52,622 bases of DNA from Bacteroidia bacterium (GTDB taxonomy: Bacteria; Bacteroidota; Bacteroidia; 2-12-FULL-35-15): NCBI GenBank assembly GCA_016786925.1, contig JAEUTU010000108.1:1-52622 (forward strand), written 5' to 3'. Each line of letters begins with the position of its first letter. Within the stretch, counting starts at the first letter, position 1. The notes beneath the pieces were generated by a model, which saw only the letters and a list, made by a program, of their open reading frames with translations, was not told where the DNA came from and made no database searches. Below, one piece after another: positions 44,401-52,482 of this stretch. Both the position numbers and the translations under genes were made by a program.

Positions 44401-45418
44401 GAGTAAACGAAAACACGGTTCCTGCCCCCACAGTACTCATTACATTTATGGTTTGATTGTGTGCTTCAATAATGTGTTTTACAATGGCCAATCCTAAACC
44501 GGTCCCCCCCTGCTCTCTTGATCGGCTTTTATCCACACGGTAAAAACGTTCAAATAAACGAGGCAAATGTTCAGCAGCAATTCCTAATCCATTATCCGCT
44601 ACTTCAATCGAAACATTTTCTCCCATATCATAGATACGGATCTTTGTCTCACCATTCTCTTTTCCGTACTTAATTGAATTAACGATCAAATTAACGATCA
44701 CCTGACGAATTCTAAATCTATCGGCATATACAAAGATGGATTTATCATCATTTTGTACATTCAACAAGATCCCTTTGCTTTTAGCTTTTAACTCTTGAGC
44801 CTCTACTACATCTTTTGCTAAAGCAACGATATCAAAACGCTCCGGTTCAATTTGCAATTCACCTGTTTCCAGTTGAGAGATCGCTTCCAGATCATCAATA
44901 ATGGTGATCATCCTATCTATACTTCGTTCTGCACGCTGCAAATAATCGCGGTTGATTGTTTCATCTTCCAAGCCTCCATCCAATAATGTTAAAACATAAC
45001 CTTGAATATTAAAGATGGGTGTTTTTAACTCATGGGAAACGTTTCCAAGAAACTCCTTTCGATAGACTTCTAATTTTTTCAATCGTTCGATCTCATTCTT
45101 CCTGTCTTCTGCCCATGCCATGATCTCATTGTTCAGAGCAGTCACCTCATTAAGACTATTATCAACTTTTGTAATTTGTTTATCATCACTCTGCGTACGA
45201 AATGCTTTTACTGTATCTGAAATTGTCTTGATCTTAGAGACAACAATTGCATTTACAAAGTAGAGCAATATAAAAGAAGATATTATTGAAATGCAGAAGC
45301 TCTCTAAAGCATAATAAACTGAATGCTCTTCATTAAAAATAAAAATGCCCGCTGCAATTAACACAGCAAGCATAATCGAAATAATGATCAAGGTGATCTT
45401 TGGAGAAGTATCTTTCAT
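44387..45418 (-). CDS. PhoR-like membrane histidine kinase
   Basis: This 343-aa kinase has two transmembrane helices (about 8-28 and 36-58) with almost no periplasmic loop, as in PhoR. A HAMP-like/helical linker, HisKA (H129 in FLGNVSHELKTP) and HATPase_c (NLIVNSIKYGKENG, DNGLGI, REQGGTGLGLAIVKHI) follow. It lies 15 nt downstream of a PhoB-like regulator gene and beside outer-membrane phosphate genes, which supports a PhoR role. It lacks the PAS domain often found in proteobacterial PhoR. Confidence 0.87.
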   Translation of the reverse strand: MKDTSPKITLIIISIMLAVLIAAGIFIFNEEHSVYYALESFCISIISSFILLYFVNAIVVSKIKTISDTVKAFRTQSDDKQITKVDNSLNEVTALNNEIMAWAEDRKNEIERLKKLEVYRKEFLGNVSHELKTPIFNIQGYVLTLLDGGLEDETINRDYLQRAERSIDRMITIIDDLEAISQLETGELQIEPERFDIVALAKDVVEAQELKAKSKGILLNVQNDDKSIFVYADRFRIRQVIVNLIVNSIKYGKENGETKIRIYDMGENVSIEVADNGLGIAAEHLPRLFERFYRVDKSRSREQGGTGLGLAIVKHIIEAHNQTINVMSTVGAGTVFSFTLKKG

Positions 45419-45433
45419 CTAATAACGAAAATA

Positions 45434-46123
45434 CTAAAATTCAAACTTGTAACCAATACCTTTTACTGTTTTGATATAATCTTCACCTAATTTCTCTCTC
45501 AGTTTACGTACATGCACATCAATTGTTCTGTCGCCAACAACCACTTCCCCACCCCAAACTTTATCTAAAATAGTTTCTCTCGTAAAAACCTTTCCCGGCT
45601 TAGAAGCTAAAAGAGCAAGTAATTCAAATTCTTTTTTAGGCAAATTGATCTCTTTATCATTCTGCACAACAAGGTAACGTTCTCTGTCAATCTTAATTCC
45701 ACCCATATCCACCTTTTCATTCGCAGCAGTTTCTATGCTTCCTCCTCTTCGCAAAAGAGCTTTTATCCTACTGATCAACACTCTTGGTTTGATCGGTTTA
45801 TTAATATAATCATCTGCACCCACTTCGAATCCAGCAATCTGAGAATAATCTTCATTTCTAGCCGTTAAAAATGCGATCATCACATCCTTCAAGCCAGGGA
45901 TCTCTCTTATTTCTCTGCAGGTTTCTATTCCATCCATATCCGGCATCATCACATCCAGAATAATAACATGCGGATTCTCTCTCTTCGCCACAGCAATTGC
46001 TTCTTTTCCATTATTTGCTGTATACACATTAAATCCTTCTTTTTTTAAGTTATAACTTAAAAATTCGATAATATCCGGTTCATCATCAACCAATAATATT
46101 CTGTAATCACTATTGTTACTCAT
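45434..46123 (-). CDS. PhoB-like response regulator (OmpR/PhoB family)
   Basis: This 229-aa protein has a receiver domain with D13/D14, phospho-acceptor D57 (VIILDVMMPDMDG), FLTARNEDY and NKPIKP. An OmpR-type winged helix (about 130-228) shows LPKKEFELLALLASKPGKVFTRETILDKVWGG, VGDRTIDVHVRKLREKLG and TVKGIGYKFEF. PhoB-family regulators bind direct repeats with an 11-bp period. The four downstream promoters in this block, and the DNA just upstream of this gene (46164-46202), contain such repeats. Confidence 0.88.
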   Translation of the reverse strand: MSNNSDYRILLVDDEPDIIEFLSYNLKKEGFNVYTANNGKEAIAVAKRENPHVIILDVMMPDMDGIETCREIREIPGLKDVMIAFLTARNEDYSQIAGFEVGADDYINKPIKPRVLISRIKALLRRGGSIETAANEKVDMGGIKIDRERYLVVQNDKEINLPKKEFELLALLASKPGKVFTRETILDKVWGGEVVVGDRTIDVHVRKLREKLGEDYIKTVKGIGYKFEF

Positions 46124-46163
46124 TTTTTTCTTTTTTTATTTACGGTAAAGTTCGCTTTTAAAC

Positions 46164-46202
46164 TTAACTGCAATGTTAATTTGTAATTAACATAACATTA
46201 AC
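46164..46202. promoter_or_regulatory. TTAA(C/T) repeat cluster next to the PhoB-like gene
   Basis: TTAAC 46164, TTAAT 46176, TTAAC 46187 and TTAAC 46198 are spaced 12, 11 and 11 bp. The cluster reads acceptably on both strands because TTAA is self-complementary. It is the nearer cluster to the phoB-like start, so it may mediate autoregulation; no convincing minus-strand -7 box was found. Confidence 0.4.
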
Positions 46203-46227
46203 AAACTTCCTCGGCAACCCATTTTAA

Positions 46228-46283
46228 TTAACACTAGTTTAATTTTTGATTAACACCGCATTTCAATAGCTGAACTTACTTTG
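46228..46283 (+). promoter_or_regulatory. Candidate Pho-type operator and promoter, TonB receptor
   Basis: TTAAC 46228, TTAAT 46239 and TTAAC 46250 are exactly 11 bp apart. The -7-like TTACTTTG (7 of 8) is at 46276-46283. The middle repeat begins 37 bp before the -7 box. Confidence 0.6.
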
Positions 46284-46308
46284 CAGTAATAAATTAAACA
46301 GAATTAGA

Positions 46309-49164
46309 ATGAATTTAAGATTATTATTTACGCTTGCAATTATTATAGTTACAAAGGTAGCAATTTCCCAAAACTCCAGTATAAAAGGGAAAGTGGTGGA
46401 TGAGAAAACAGGGGAAACACTTCCTGGTGCAGTTGTTATGATCAATGGAACAACCACAGGAGGGAACACCGACTTCGATGGAAATTTTTCTATTAACAAT
46501 GTTGCACCGGGAACATATAATCTAGTTTGTAAATTAATTTCCTACAACACAAAAAACCTTACCGATGTAGTTGTAAAGTCGGGAGAACCGACAATTGTTA
46601 CTATTAGTTTAGGTAGCGCGTCTACCGATCTTGGAGTTGTGGAAGTAACTGCAACCATGAGTAAAGAAACAAATAATGCTCTATTTGTAATGCAAAAAAA
46701 CAATGCATCTGTTTCAGATGGTATCTCTTCCGAATCAATTAGAAGAACACCCGACCGAAGCACAAGTGATGTATTAAAACGTGTTAGCGGAGCCAGTATT
46801 CAGGATAATAAATTTGCAATTATCCGGGGATTGAACGATAGATACAATTCTGCCTATATTAACGGAGCGCCACTACCTAGTTCAGAATCGGATAGAAAAG
46901 CATTTGCATTTGACATTTTCCCTTCAAACATGCTGGACAATTTGATCATCATAAAAACAGCAACACCTGATCTTCCGGGGGAATTTGCCGGTGGTATCAT
47001 TCAAATAAACACAAAGAGTATTCCCGAAAAAAACGAACAAACGATCTCTATTGGAACAGGATTTAACACTATCACCACATTTAAAAATTTCAAAACGTAT
47101 GAAGGTGGAAAAACAGATTTTTTAGGCATAGATGATGGATCACGATCTATTCCGGGCGGAATACCATCAACTGCTGATTACGAACATGCAACAATTGATG
47201 AAAAAGCAGAATATGGAAAAAAAATGACAGGATCATGGAAGATCAATAATATGACTGCACTTCCCAACCTATCTTTACAATACAGCATGGCCAATGTAGG
47301 AAAAGTGTTCAAAAGAGAAGCCGGAAGTTTATTTGCGATTACCTACAACAATAACTTTTCAAGAAACGAGATCACAAGAAGCGAATATGAAGAACAAACA
47401 ACAGGTGTTGTAAAAAGAATGGAACTTCAAGATACACTTTTCACTCAGAGCATATTAGCCAGTGCCATGTGGAATTTATCTCTTAAATTAAACGATAACA
47501 ATCAAGTAAGCTTAAAAAACATTTACAGTATCAACACTGATGATAAAGTAGCGATCAGAGGTGGTGCAAGAGAATATGATCAACCTGAAAAATATTGGGA
47601 GAAAGCATCCTTAAGATGGTATACTCAAAACAATTTATTAAGTTCACAATTGATCGGAGCACACTTGCTTCCTAAAAGCAAGATCAAGATCAATTGGATA
47701 GGAGGATTGAGTAATATAAGTAGAGATGTACCTAATATGCGAAGAATGGTATATCAAAAAGTATCGGCTACTGAAGCCGATCCAAGCTCACAATATGCTG
47801 CTGTTGTACAAAACGAAGGTACTATCCCTAACGCTGCCGGAAATATGTTTTTCTCCAACACCAAAGAAAACATACTTAGTTTAAAATACGATGCCACATT
47901 GCCGGTAGAGATCAAAAAGACAAAAACAGACATTAAGATCGGTGGATTTCACCAATTCAGAGATCGTAAATTCAGCTCCAGAAGTTTAGGCTTTTCTAAA
48001 TACAGAAGAGGGAGTGCCGTTAAATTTGACAGTGAACTTCTTTATTTGCCGGAAGATCAAATATTCTCTGCAGAGAATATGGGTGTTACCGATCAAGCAG
48101 GACCATATAATGGTGGATTCAAACTGGATGAAGCAACGAAAACAAGCGATAGCTACCAGGCATCATCCATGCTAAATGCAGGCTTTTTAATGTTTGACAC
48201 AAAAGCACTTGAAAAATTACGTTTTATCTATGGGGCAAGACTTGAATCATATAATCAACGTATTGAAACGATCAAAGATGGAACGAGTGAACCTATTGTG
48301 GTGGATACTACTGTAAATGATATTTTACCATCCTTAAATATTGTCTATTCCTTAAACGACAAAATGAATTTAAGAGCTAGTTACTACAGAACAGTAGCTC
48401 GTCCGGAGTTCAGAGAATTGGCGCCTTTCATCTTTTTCGATTTCTTAACAGACTTCGCTGTATCAGGAAATTTAAATCTGCAGAGAACGATCGTTGATAA
48501 CTACGATCTGAGATATGAGTGGTATCCGGGAGTAGGACAATTATTCTCCGTTTCAGCCTTCTACAAAAACTTTACCAATCCAATTGAAATGGCTAACAGA
48601 CCGGATGTATTACGCGAACAATATTACATCAATGCACCCAATGCTACCAATGTTGGATTTGAACTTGAATACAGAGTAAAATTATCATCCTTATTTAAAG
48701 CTGATTCTAATGAAGTATTAAATTCGATTACCTTCTTCAGTAATTTTGCCTATATCATTTCGAAAGTAGATGTAAGTAAGATCAATGGATCAACTGCAGA
48801 AGAGCGTCCGCTTCAAGGTCAGTCGCCACTTCTTGTAAATGCAGGACTATTCTACTCACATCCAAGCAATGGATTCAGTGCAGCAGTATCTTATAACTAT
48901 GTTGGTAGAAGACTATATCTGATAGGAAGTACGAGTGAACCTGACTATTGGGAAAATCCTAGACACTTAGTAGACTTGCAATTCTCTAAACGTTTCAAAG
49001 AAAAATTTGAAGTAAAATTGAACATTAAAGATGTATTGGCACAAAATGCCATTCTTTATCAGGATATTGATAAAAACAAAAAGTACGATAAAGAAAAAGA
49101 CAACACGATGGTAGATACAAAAAATGGACAAACCATATCACTCTCACTTTCCTACAAGTTTTGA
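46309..49164 (+). CDS. TonB-dependent receptor of a putative phosphate block
   Basis: This 951-aa outer-membrane receptor has a signal peptide (to about residue 21, VAISQ) and a carboxypeptidase-regulatory-like domain (SIKGKVVDEKTGETLPGAVVMINGTTTGGNTDFDGNFSI, about 24-110). A plug (IRGLNDRYNSAYINGAPLPSS, DLPGEFAGGIIQINTKS) and a barrel ending in SLSLSYKF follow. It is an Oar/CirA-like type without a SusD partner. It is divergent from the PhoB-like gene and preceded by 11-bp-spaced repeats, so it may import a phosphorus compound (inference from context). A terminator follows. Confidence 0.87.
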   Translation: MNLRLLFTLAIIIVTKVAISQNSSIKGKVVDEKTGETLPGAVVMINGTTTGGNTDFDGNFSINNVAPGTYNLVCKLISYNTKNLTDVVVKSGEPTIVTISLGSASTDLGVVEVTATMSKETNNALFVMQKNNASVSDGISSESIRRTPDRSTSDVLKRVSGASIQDNKFAIIRGLNDRYNSAYINGAPLPSSESDRKAFAFDIFPSNMLDNLIIIKTATPDLPGEFAGGIIQINTKSIPEKNEQTISIGTGFNTITTFKNFKTYEGGKTDFLGIDDGSRSIPGGIPSTADYEHATIDEKAEYGKKMTGSWKINNMTALPNLSLQYSMANVGKVFKREAGSLFAITYNNNFSRNEITRSEYEEQTTGVVKRMELQDTLFTQSILASAMWNLSLKLNDNNQVSLKNIYSINTDDKVAIRGGAREYDQPEKYWEKASLRWYTQNNLLSSQLIGAHLLPKSKIKINWIGGLSNISRDVPNMRRMVYQKVSATEADPSSQYAAVVQNEGTIPNAAGNMFFSNTKENILSLKYDATLPVEIKKTKTDIKIGGFHQFRDRKFSSRSLGFSKYRRGSAVKFDSELLYLPEDQIFSAENMGVTDQAGPYNGGFKLDEATKTSDSYQASSMLNAGFLMFDTKALEKLRFIYGARLESYNQRIETIKDGTSEPIVVDTTVNDILPSLNIVYSLNDKMNLRASYYRTVARPEFRELAPFIFFDFLTDFAVSGNLNLQRTIVDNYDLRYEWYPGVGQLFSVSAFYKNFTNPIEMANRPDVLREQYYINAPNATNVGFELEYRVKLSSLFKADSNEVLNSITFFSNFAYIISKVDVSKINGSTAEERPLQGQSPLLVNAGLFYSHPSNGFSAAVSYNYVGRRLYLIGSTSEPDYWENPRHLVDLQFSKRFKEKFEVKLNIKDVLAQNAILYQDIDKNKKYDKEKDNTMVDTKNGQTISLSLSYKF

Positions 49165-49170
49165 TAAATA

Positions 49171-49196
49171 AAAAGAGCCGCAAATGCGGCTCTTTT
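49171..49196 (+). terminator. Terminator of the TonB receptor gene
   Basis: An 11-bp stem AAAAGAGCCGC / GCGGCTCTTTT with an AAAT loop and continuing T run lies 7 nt after the stop codon. Confidence 0.9.
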
Positions 49197-49213
49197 TATT
49201 TTAAGTTAACAAC

Positions 49214-49291
49214 ATAATGTTCTATTAATATACATATAAAAAACGCATAACCCGACCGTAATCTTAACACAATAACACACATCTACTTTTG
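49214..49291 (+). promoter_or_regulatory. Candidate Pho-type operator and promoter, T9SS beta-helix gene
   Basis: Five pentamers at exact 11-bp steps: ATAAT 49214, TTAAT 49225, ATAAA 49236, ATAAC 49247 and GTAAT 49258. The perfect -7 box TACTTTTG is at 49284-49291; the repeat at 49247 begins 37 bp before it. Confidence 0.6.
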
Positions 49292-49318
49292 TATCAAATA
49301 AATTTAAATACTAAAAAA

Positions 49319-50971
49319 ATGAAAAAAATTTACTCATTAGCTATCGCAAGTATTGTTGCAGGTAGTTTAAATGCGCAAACAGCGTTCTGGACTCCAACCA
49401 CATATAAAGGAGCTTTTCCTGTTACGGATAATACAGCTGCAACCGATTGGACCAATGGTTGGGCGAACTGGGATCCGGAAAACACAAACTATGGCAACCC
49501 AACAACTACAGTTAGTTCAGATATTACGACTAACACAACATGGACAACAGGAACCATCGTCAACTTACAAAATAAAGTTTTTGTTAAGAATAATGCCGTA
49601 TTAACAATTCAACCGGGAGTAATTGTTCGAGGTGACAAAGCAACACAAGGGACCTTGATCATCACGAAAGGAGCTAAAATTGTTGCACAAGGAACATCAA
49701 GTAATCCGATCGTATTTACATCAGGAGAAGCAGCAGGTGTAAGAGCAGAAGGTGATTGGGGAGGATTAGTAATATTAGGTAAAGGTCAAAACAATCAACC
49801 TGGTGGTGTTGCTAACATTGAAGGATTAGCCGTTTCAACAGATACTGAATATGGTGGAACAGATGATGCAGACAGTTCTGGTGTATTATCATATTGCAGA
49901 GTTGAATTTTCAGGAATCGCTTTACAACCGAATAAAGAAACAAATGGTATCACATTCGGATCAGTTGGTTCCAAAACAGTTTTAAACCATTTACAAGTTT
50001 CCTTTGGTGGAGATGATGGATTTGAGTGGTTTGGTGGAAAAGTAGATGCAAAATATCTGATCTCCTTCAGAAATCTTGATGATGACTTCGACTGTGATTT
50101 TGGTTGGAGAGGTCGAGTACAATTTGGTTTGATCATTAGAGATTCTGACCTTTCTGATGCTGCCGGAGATTCAAATGGTTTTGAGTGTGATAATGATGCA
50201 ACAGGTTCTGCTGCATTCCCAAGAACTCAACCAATATTTTCAAATATAACGAACATCGGACCTAAAAGAAACGGAACAGTAACATTACCTGCCGGGGAAA
50301 AATTTGAGCGTGCTATCTATTTAAGAAGAAATTCTGCAGTATCTATCTTTAACTCTATCCATACATCATGGGAAAAAGGAATCTATATCAAGGATGCCGG
50401 AACCGTAGATAATTTTACAACAAATGATTCTGCTGTTTTTGGAAATAATCTATTGCTAGCAGATATGTCACCTAAAGTAATCACATTGGATGCTAACAAC
50501 TCATTGTCATTCTACTCAACTATATTCTCGGGAGACAATAATGATTCAACAAATACAACAACACAAGTGGCTTGGGTAAATGCATTCCCTACAAATTTGA
50601 ACAGTACACCTGACTATCGTTTACAAGCAGGATCAACTGCTGCAACAGGAGCATCATTCACTGATCCTAAATTCAATGGACAATTAATTGGAGTAGAAGA
50701 AAATGAAGCTGCATTAAGCAATGTATCATTATTCCCGAACCCGACTAAAGAAGCTATTTCAATAGCTATCAATCTGAATCATTCTTCTGATGTTATTGTA
50801 AACATTTATGATATAACAGGAAAATTGATCGCTCAACCTTTAAATGAAAACATGAGCTCAGGCAGATCAATCGTTAAGTTCGATGCATCAACCATATCAG
50901 CCGGATTATACTTTGCAACGATCCAAGTAGATGGCACCAGCAAGACGGTAAAATTTGTTGTAGCAAAATAA
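49319..50971 (+). CDS. Secreted parallel-beta-helix-like protein with T9SS domain
   Basis: This 550-aa protein has signal peptide MKKIYSLAIASIVAGSLNAQ. The central region has beta-helix rungs (VFVKNNAVLTIQPGVIVRGD, GTLIITKGAKIVAQGTSSNPIVFTSG, GDWGGLVILGKG) and a long acidic, aromatic stretch (FGGDDGFEWFGG, NLDDDFDCDFGWRG). It ends in a type A T9SS domain (LFPNPTKEAISI ... ISAGLYFATIQV). The start at 49319 is fixed by the -7 box at 49284-49291; the TTG at 49289 that would extend the frame lies within that box. Position between the TonB receptor and the porin suggests a cell-surface role in phosphate acquisition; no catalytic motif recognised. Confidence 0.82.
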   Translation: MKKIYSLAIASIVAGSLNAQTAFWTPTTYKGAFPVTDNTAATDWTNGWANWDPENTNYGNPTTTVSSDITTNTTWTTGTIVNLQNKVFVKNNAVLTIQPGVIVRGDKATQGTLIITKGAKIVAQGTSSNPIVFTSGEAAGVRAEGDWGGLVILGKGQNNQPGGVANIEGLAVSTDTEYGGTDDADSSGVLSYCRVEFSGIALQPNKETNGITFGSVGSKTVLNHLQVSFGGDDGFEWFGGKVDAKYLISFRNLDDDFDCDFGWRGRVQFGLIIRDSDLSDAAGDSNGFECDNDATGSAAFPRTQPIFSNITNIGPKRNGTVTLPAGEKFERAIYLRRNSAVSIFNSIHTSWEKGIYIKDAGTVDNFTTNDSAVFGNNLLLADMSPKVITLDANNSLSFYSTIFSGDNNDSTNTTTQVAWVNAFPTNLNSTPDYRLQAGSTAATGASFTDPKFNGQLIGVEENEAALSNVSLFPNPTKEAISIAINLNHSSDVIVNIYDITGKLIAQPLNENMSSGRSIVKFDASTISAGLYFATIQVDGTSKTVKFVVAK

Positions 50972-50994
50972 AAATATCATTTCTGAGAGTTTAC

Positions 50995-51021
50995 AAGGCG
51001 GAGCAATTGCTCCGCCTTTTT
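50995..51021 (+). terminator. Terminator of the beta-helix gene
   Basis: A self-complementary stem AAGGCGGAGC / GCTCCGCCTT with an AATT loop and a T6 run lies 23 nt after the stop codon. Confidence 0.9.
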
Positions 51022-51033
51022 TATTACCTAAAA

Positions 51034-51089
51034 TTTACCATTACTTAACATTACCATAACACTGTAAATTAATTGTTAAAATACTTTTG
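51034..51089 (+). promoter_or_regulatory. Candidate Pho-type operator and promoter, porin O/P
   Basis: TTTAC 51034, TTAAC 51045 and ATAAC 51056 are at exact 11-bp steps. The perfect -7 box TACTTTTG is at 51082-51089; the repeat at 51045 begins 37 bp before it. Predicted transcription start is near 51094. Confidence 0.65.
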
Positions 51090-51127
51090 CCGCTGTATAA
51101 TATTTATTTAACCCATAGTTAACTATA

Positions 51128-52372
51128 ATGAAAACAAGCGGACACCTTTTTTTAACACTATTATTCATCGTATTGGCTGCAACATCCATAAACGCACAAA
51201 CGGATACAAATAAAGTTGATGTAACATCTAAACCTGTAGAACAAACGAAACCTGCTGAGGCCAAAAAGCACTGGTATGAAAACATCTCGATAAGAGGATA
51301 TGCACAGGTTCGTTACAACCGCTTTTTAGAAACAAATCCTGATCTTAATTGCGAACAATGTGATAAGTCCTGGGGAAAAGGCGGAGGTCTATTCCTTAGA
51401 CGTATGCGAGTTATCATTTATGGAAATGTTCATGAGCGTGTTTATGTTTACATTCAACCCGACTTTGCTTCATCTGCTTCAACAACCGGTCTTCATTTCG
51501 GGCAGTTAAGAGATGCTTATATGGATCTATCTTTAGACAAGAATAAAGAGTTTAGGCTTCGTTTCGGGCAAAGCAAGGTTCCATTCGGCTTCGAGAATAT
51601 GCAATCAAGTCAAAATCGATTAACCTTAGACCGTAACGATGCACTAAATAGCGCGGTATCGAACGAGCGTGATCTAGGTATATTCTTTTTCTGGGCTCCG
51701 AAAAAGATCCGCAAACGCTTTTCAGACCTTGTAAATGATGGATTAAAAGGATCGGGCGACTATGGTGTTTTCGCATTCGGAGTTTACAATGGACAAACGG
51801 CTAACAAACCGGAAGCAAATGAAAATCAGCACATGGTTGCCAGACTAACATATCCGTTTATGTTCAAGAATGGTCAAATTTTAGAGGCCGGTATCCAAGG
51901 ATATACAGGTAATTATGTAGTTACTACCCTTTCTAAAAATGTTCCTATGGAGAAAGCTGAATTTTTAGATCAACGTGCAGCTGCCAGCATCATTCTATAC
52001 CCACAACCATTTGGTTTTCAAGCAGAATACAACATTGGAACAGGTCCAGAGTATAATGTAGACAGCAATATGGTTATGCAACAAGATCTGATGGGTGGCT
52101 ATGCCATGATCAACTATATGTTAAAGATCAAGAAACAGGTTATTTTCCCTTTTGTAAAATACCAAATGTATGATGGTGGCAAAAAACATGAATTAGATGC
52201 CAGAAGTTATACCGTAAATGAATTAGAAATGGGTATTGAATGGCAACCGATCAAAAATTTTGAGTTTGTTGCTATGTATACCATGTCTGAAAGAAGATTT
52301 GAGGATGCTGTTTTGAAAGATAACAAGCAGAAAGGCAATCTCTTACGCCTTCAAGCGCAGTTCAACTTCTAG
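51128..52372 (+). CDS. Phosphate-selective porin O/P family protein
   Basis: This 414-aa protein has a signal peptide (to about residue 23, INAQ) and a short Lys/Glu/Pro-rich segment. The OprP/OprO family barrel follows: ISIRGYAQVRYNRF, FLRRMRVIIYGNVHERVYVYIQPDF, GQLRDAYMDLSL, FRLRFGQSKVPFGFENMQSSQNRLTLDRNDAL and a C-terminal strand ending LLRLQAQFNF. Pseudomonas OprP/OprO take up phosphate or polyphosphate. The PhoB/PhoR-like genes and the DUF47 gene next door support a phosphate role here. Confidence 0.88.
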   Translation: MKTSGHLFLTLLFIVLAATSINAQTDTNKVDVTSKPVEQTKPAEAKKHWYENISIRGYAQVRYNRFLETNPDLNCEQCDKSWGKGGGLFLRRMRVIIYGNVHERVYVYIQPDFASSASTTGLHFGQLRDAYMDLSLDKNKEFRLRFGQSKVPFGFENMQSSQNRLTLDRNDALNSAVSNERDLGIFFFWAPKKIRKRFSDLVNDGLKGSGDYGVFAFGVYNGQTANKPEANENQHMVARLTYPFMFKNGQILEAGIQGYTGNYVVTTLSKNVPMEKAEFLDQRAAASIILYPQPFGFQAEYNIGTGPEYNVDSNMVMQQDLMGGYAMINYMLKIKKQVIFPFVKYQMYDGGKKHELDARSYTVNELEMGIEWQPIKNFEFVAMYTMSERRFEDAVLKDNKQKGNLLRLQAQFNF

Positions 52373-52375
52373 TGC

Positions 52376-52453
52376 TTAACATTTCCTTAACATTAAATTA
52401 ATACAAGAGTAACCGTCCAAAAACCTTTTATTAAGCCGTCAAGGTTACTTTTG
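52376..52453 (+). promoter_or_regulatory. Candidate Pho-type operator and promoter, DUF47 gene
   Basis: Four pentamers at exact 11-bp steps: TTAAC 52376, TTAAC 52387, TTAAT 52398 and GTAAC 52409. The perfect -7 box TACTTTTG is at 52446-52453; the repeat at 52409 begins 37 bp before it. This is the clearest array in the window. Confidence 0.7.
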
Positions 52454-52482
52454 TTACAATAATTATTATAAAAACAATTCAA

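Noticed and set aside
49289..49291. TTG start of the T9SS beta-helix gene at 49289
   Set aside because: It lies inside the perfect -7 box TACTTTTG (49284-49291); the ATG at 49319 begins a proper signal peptide.
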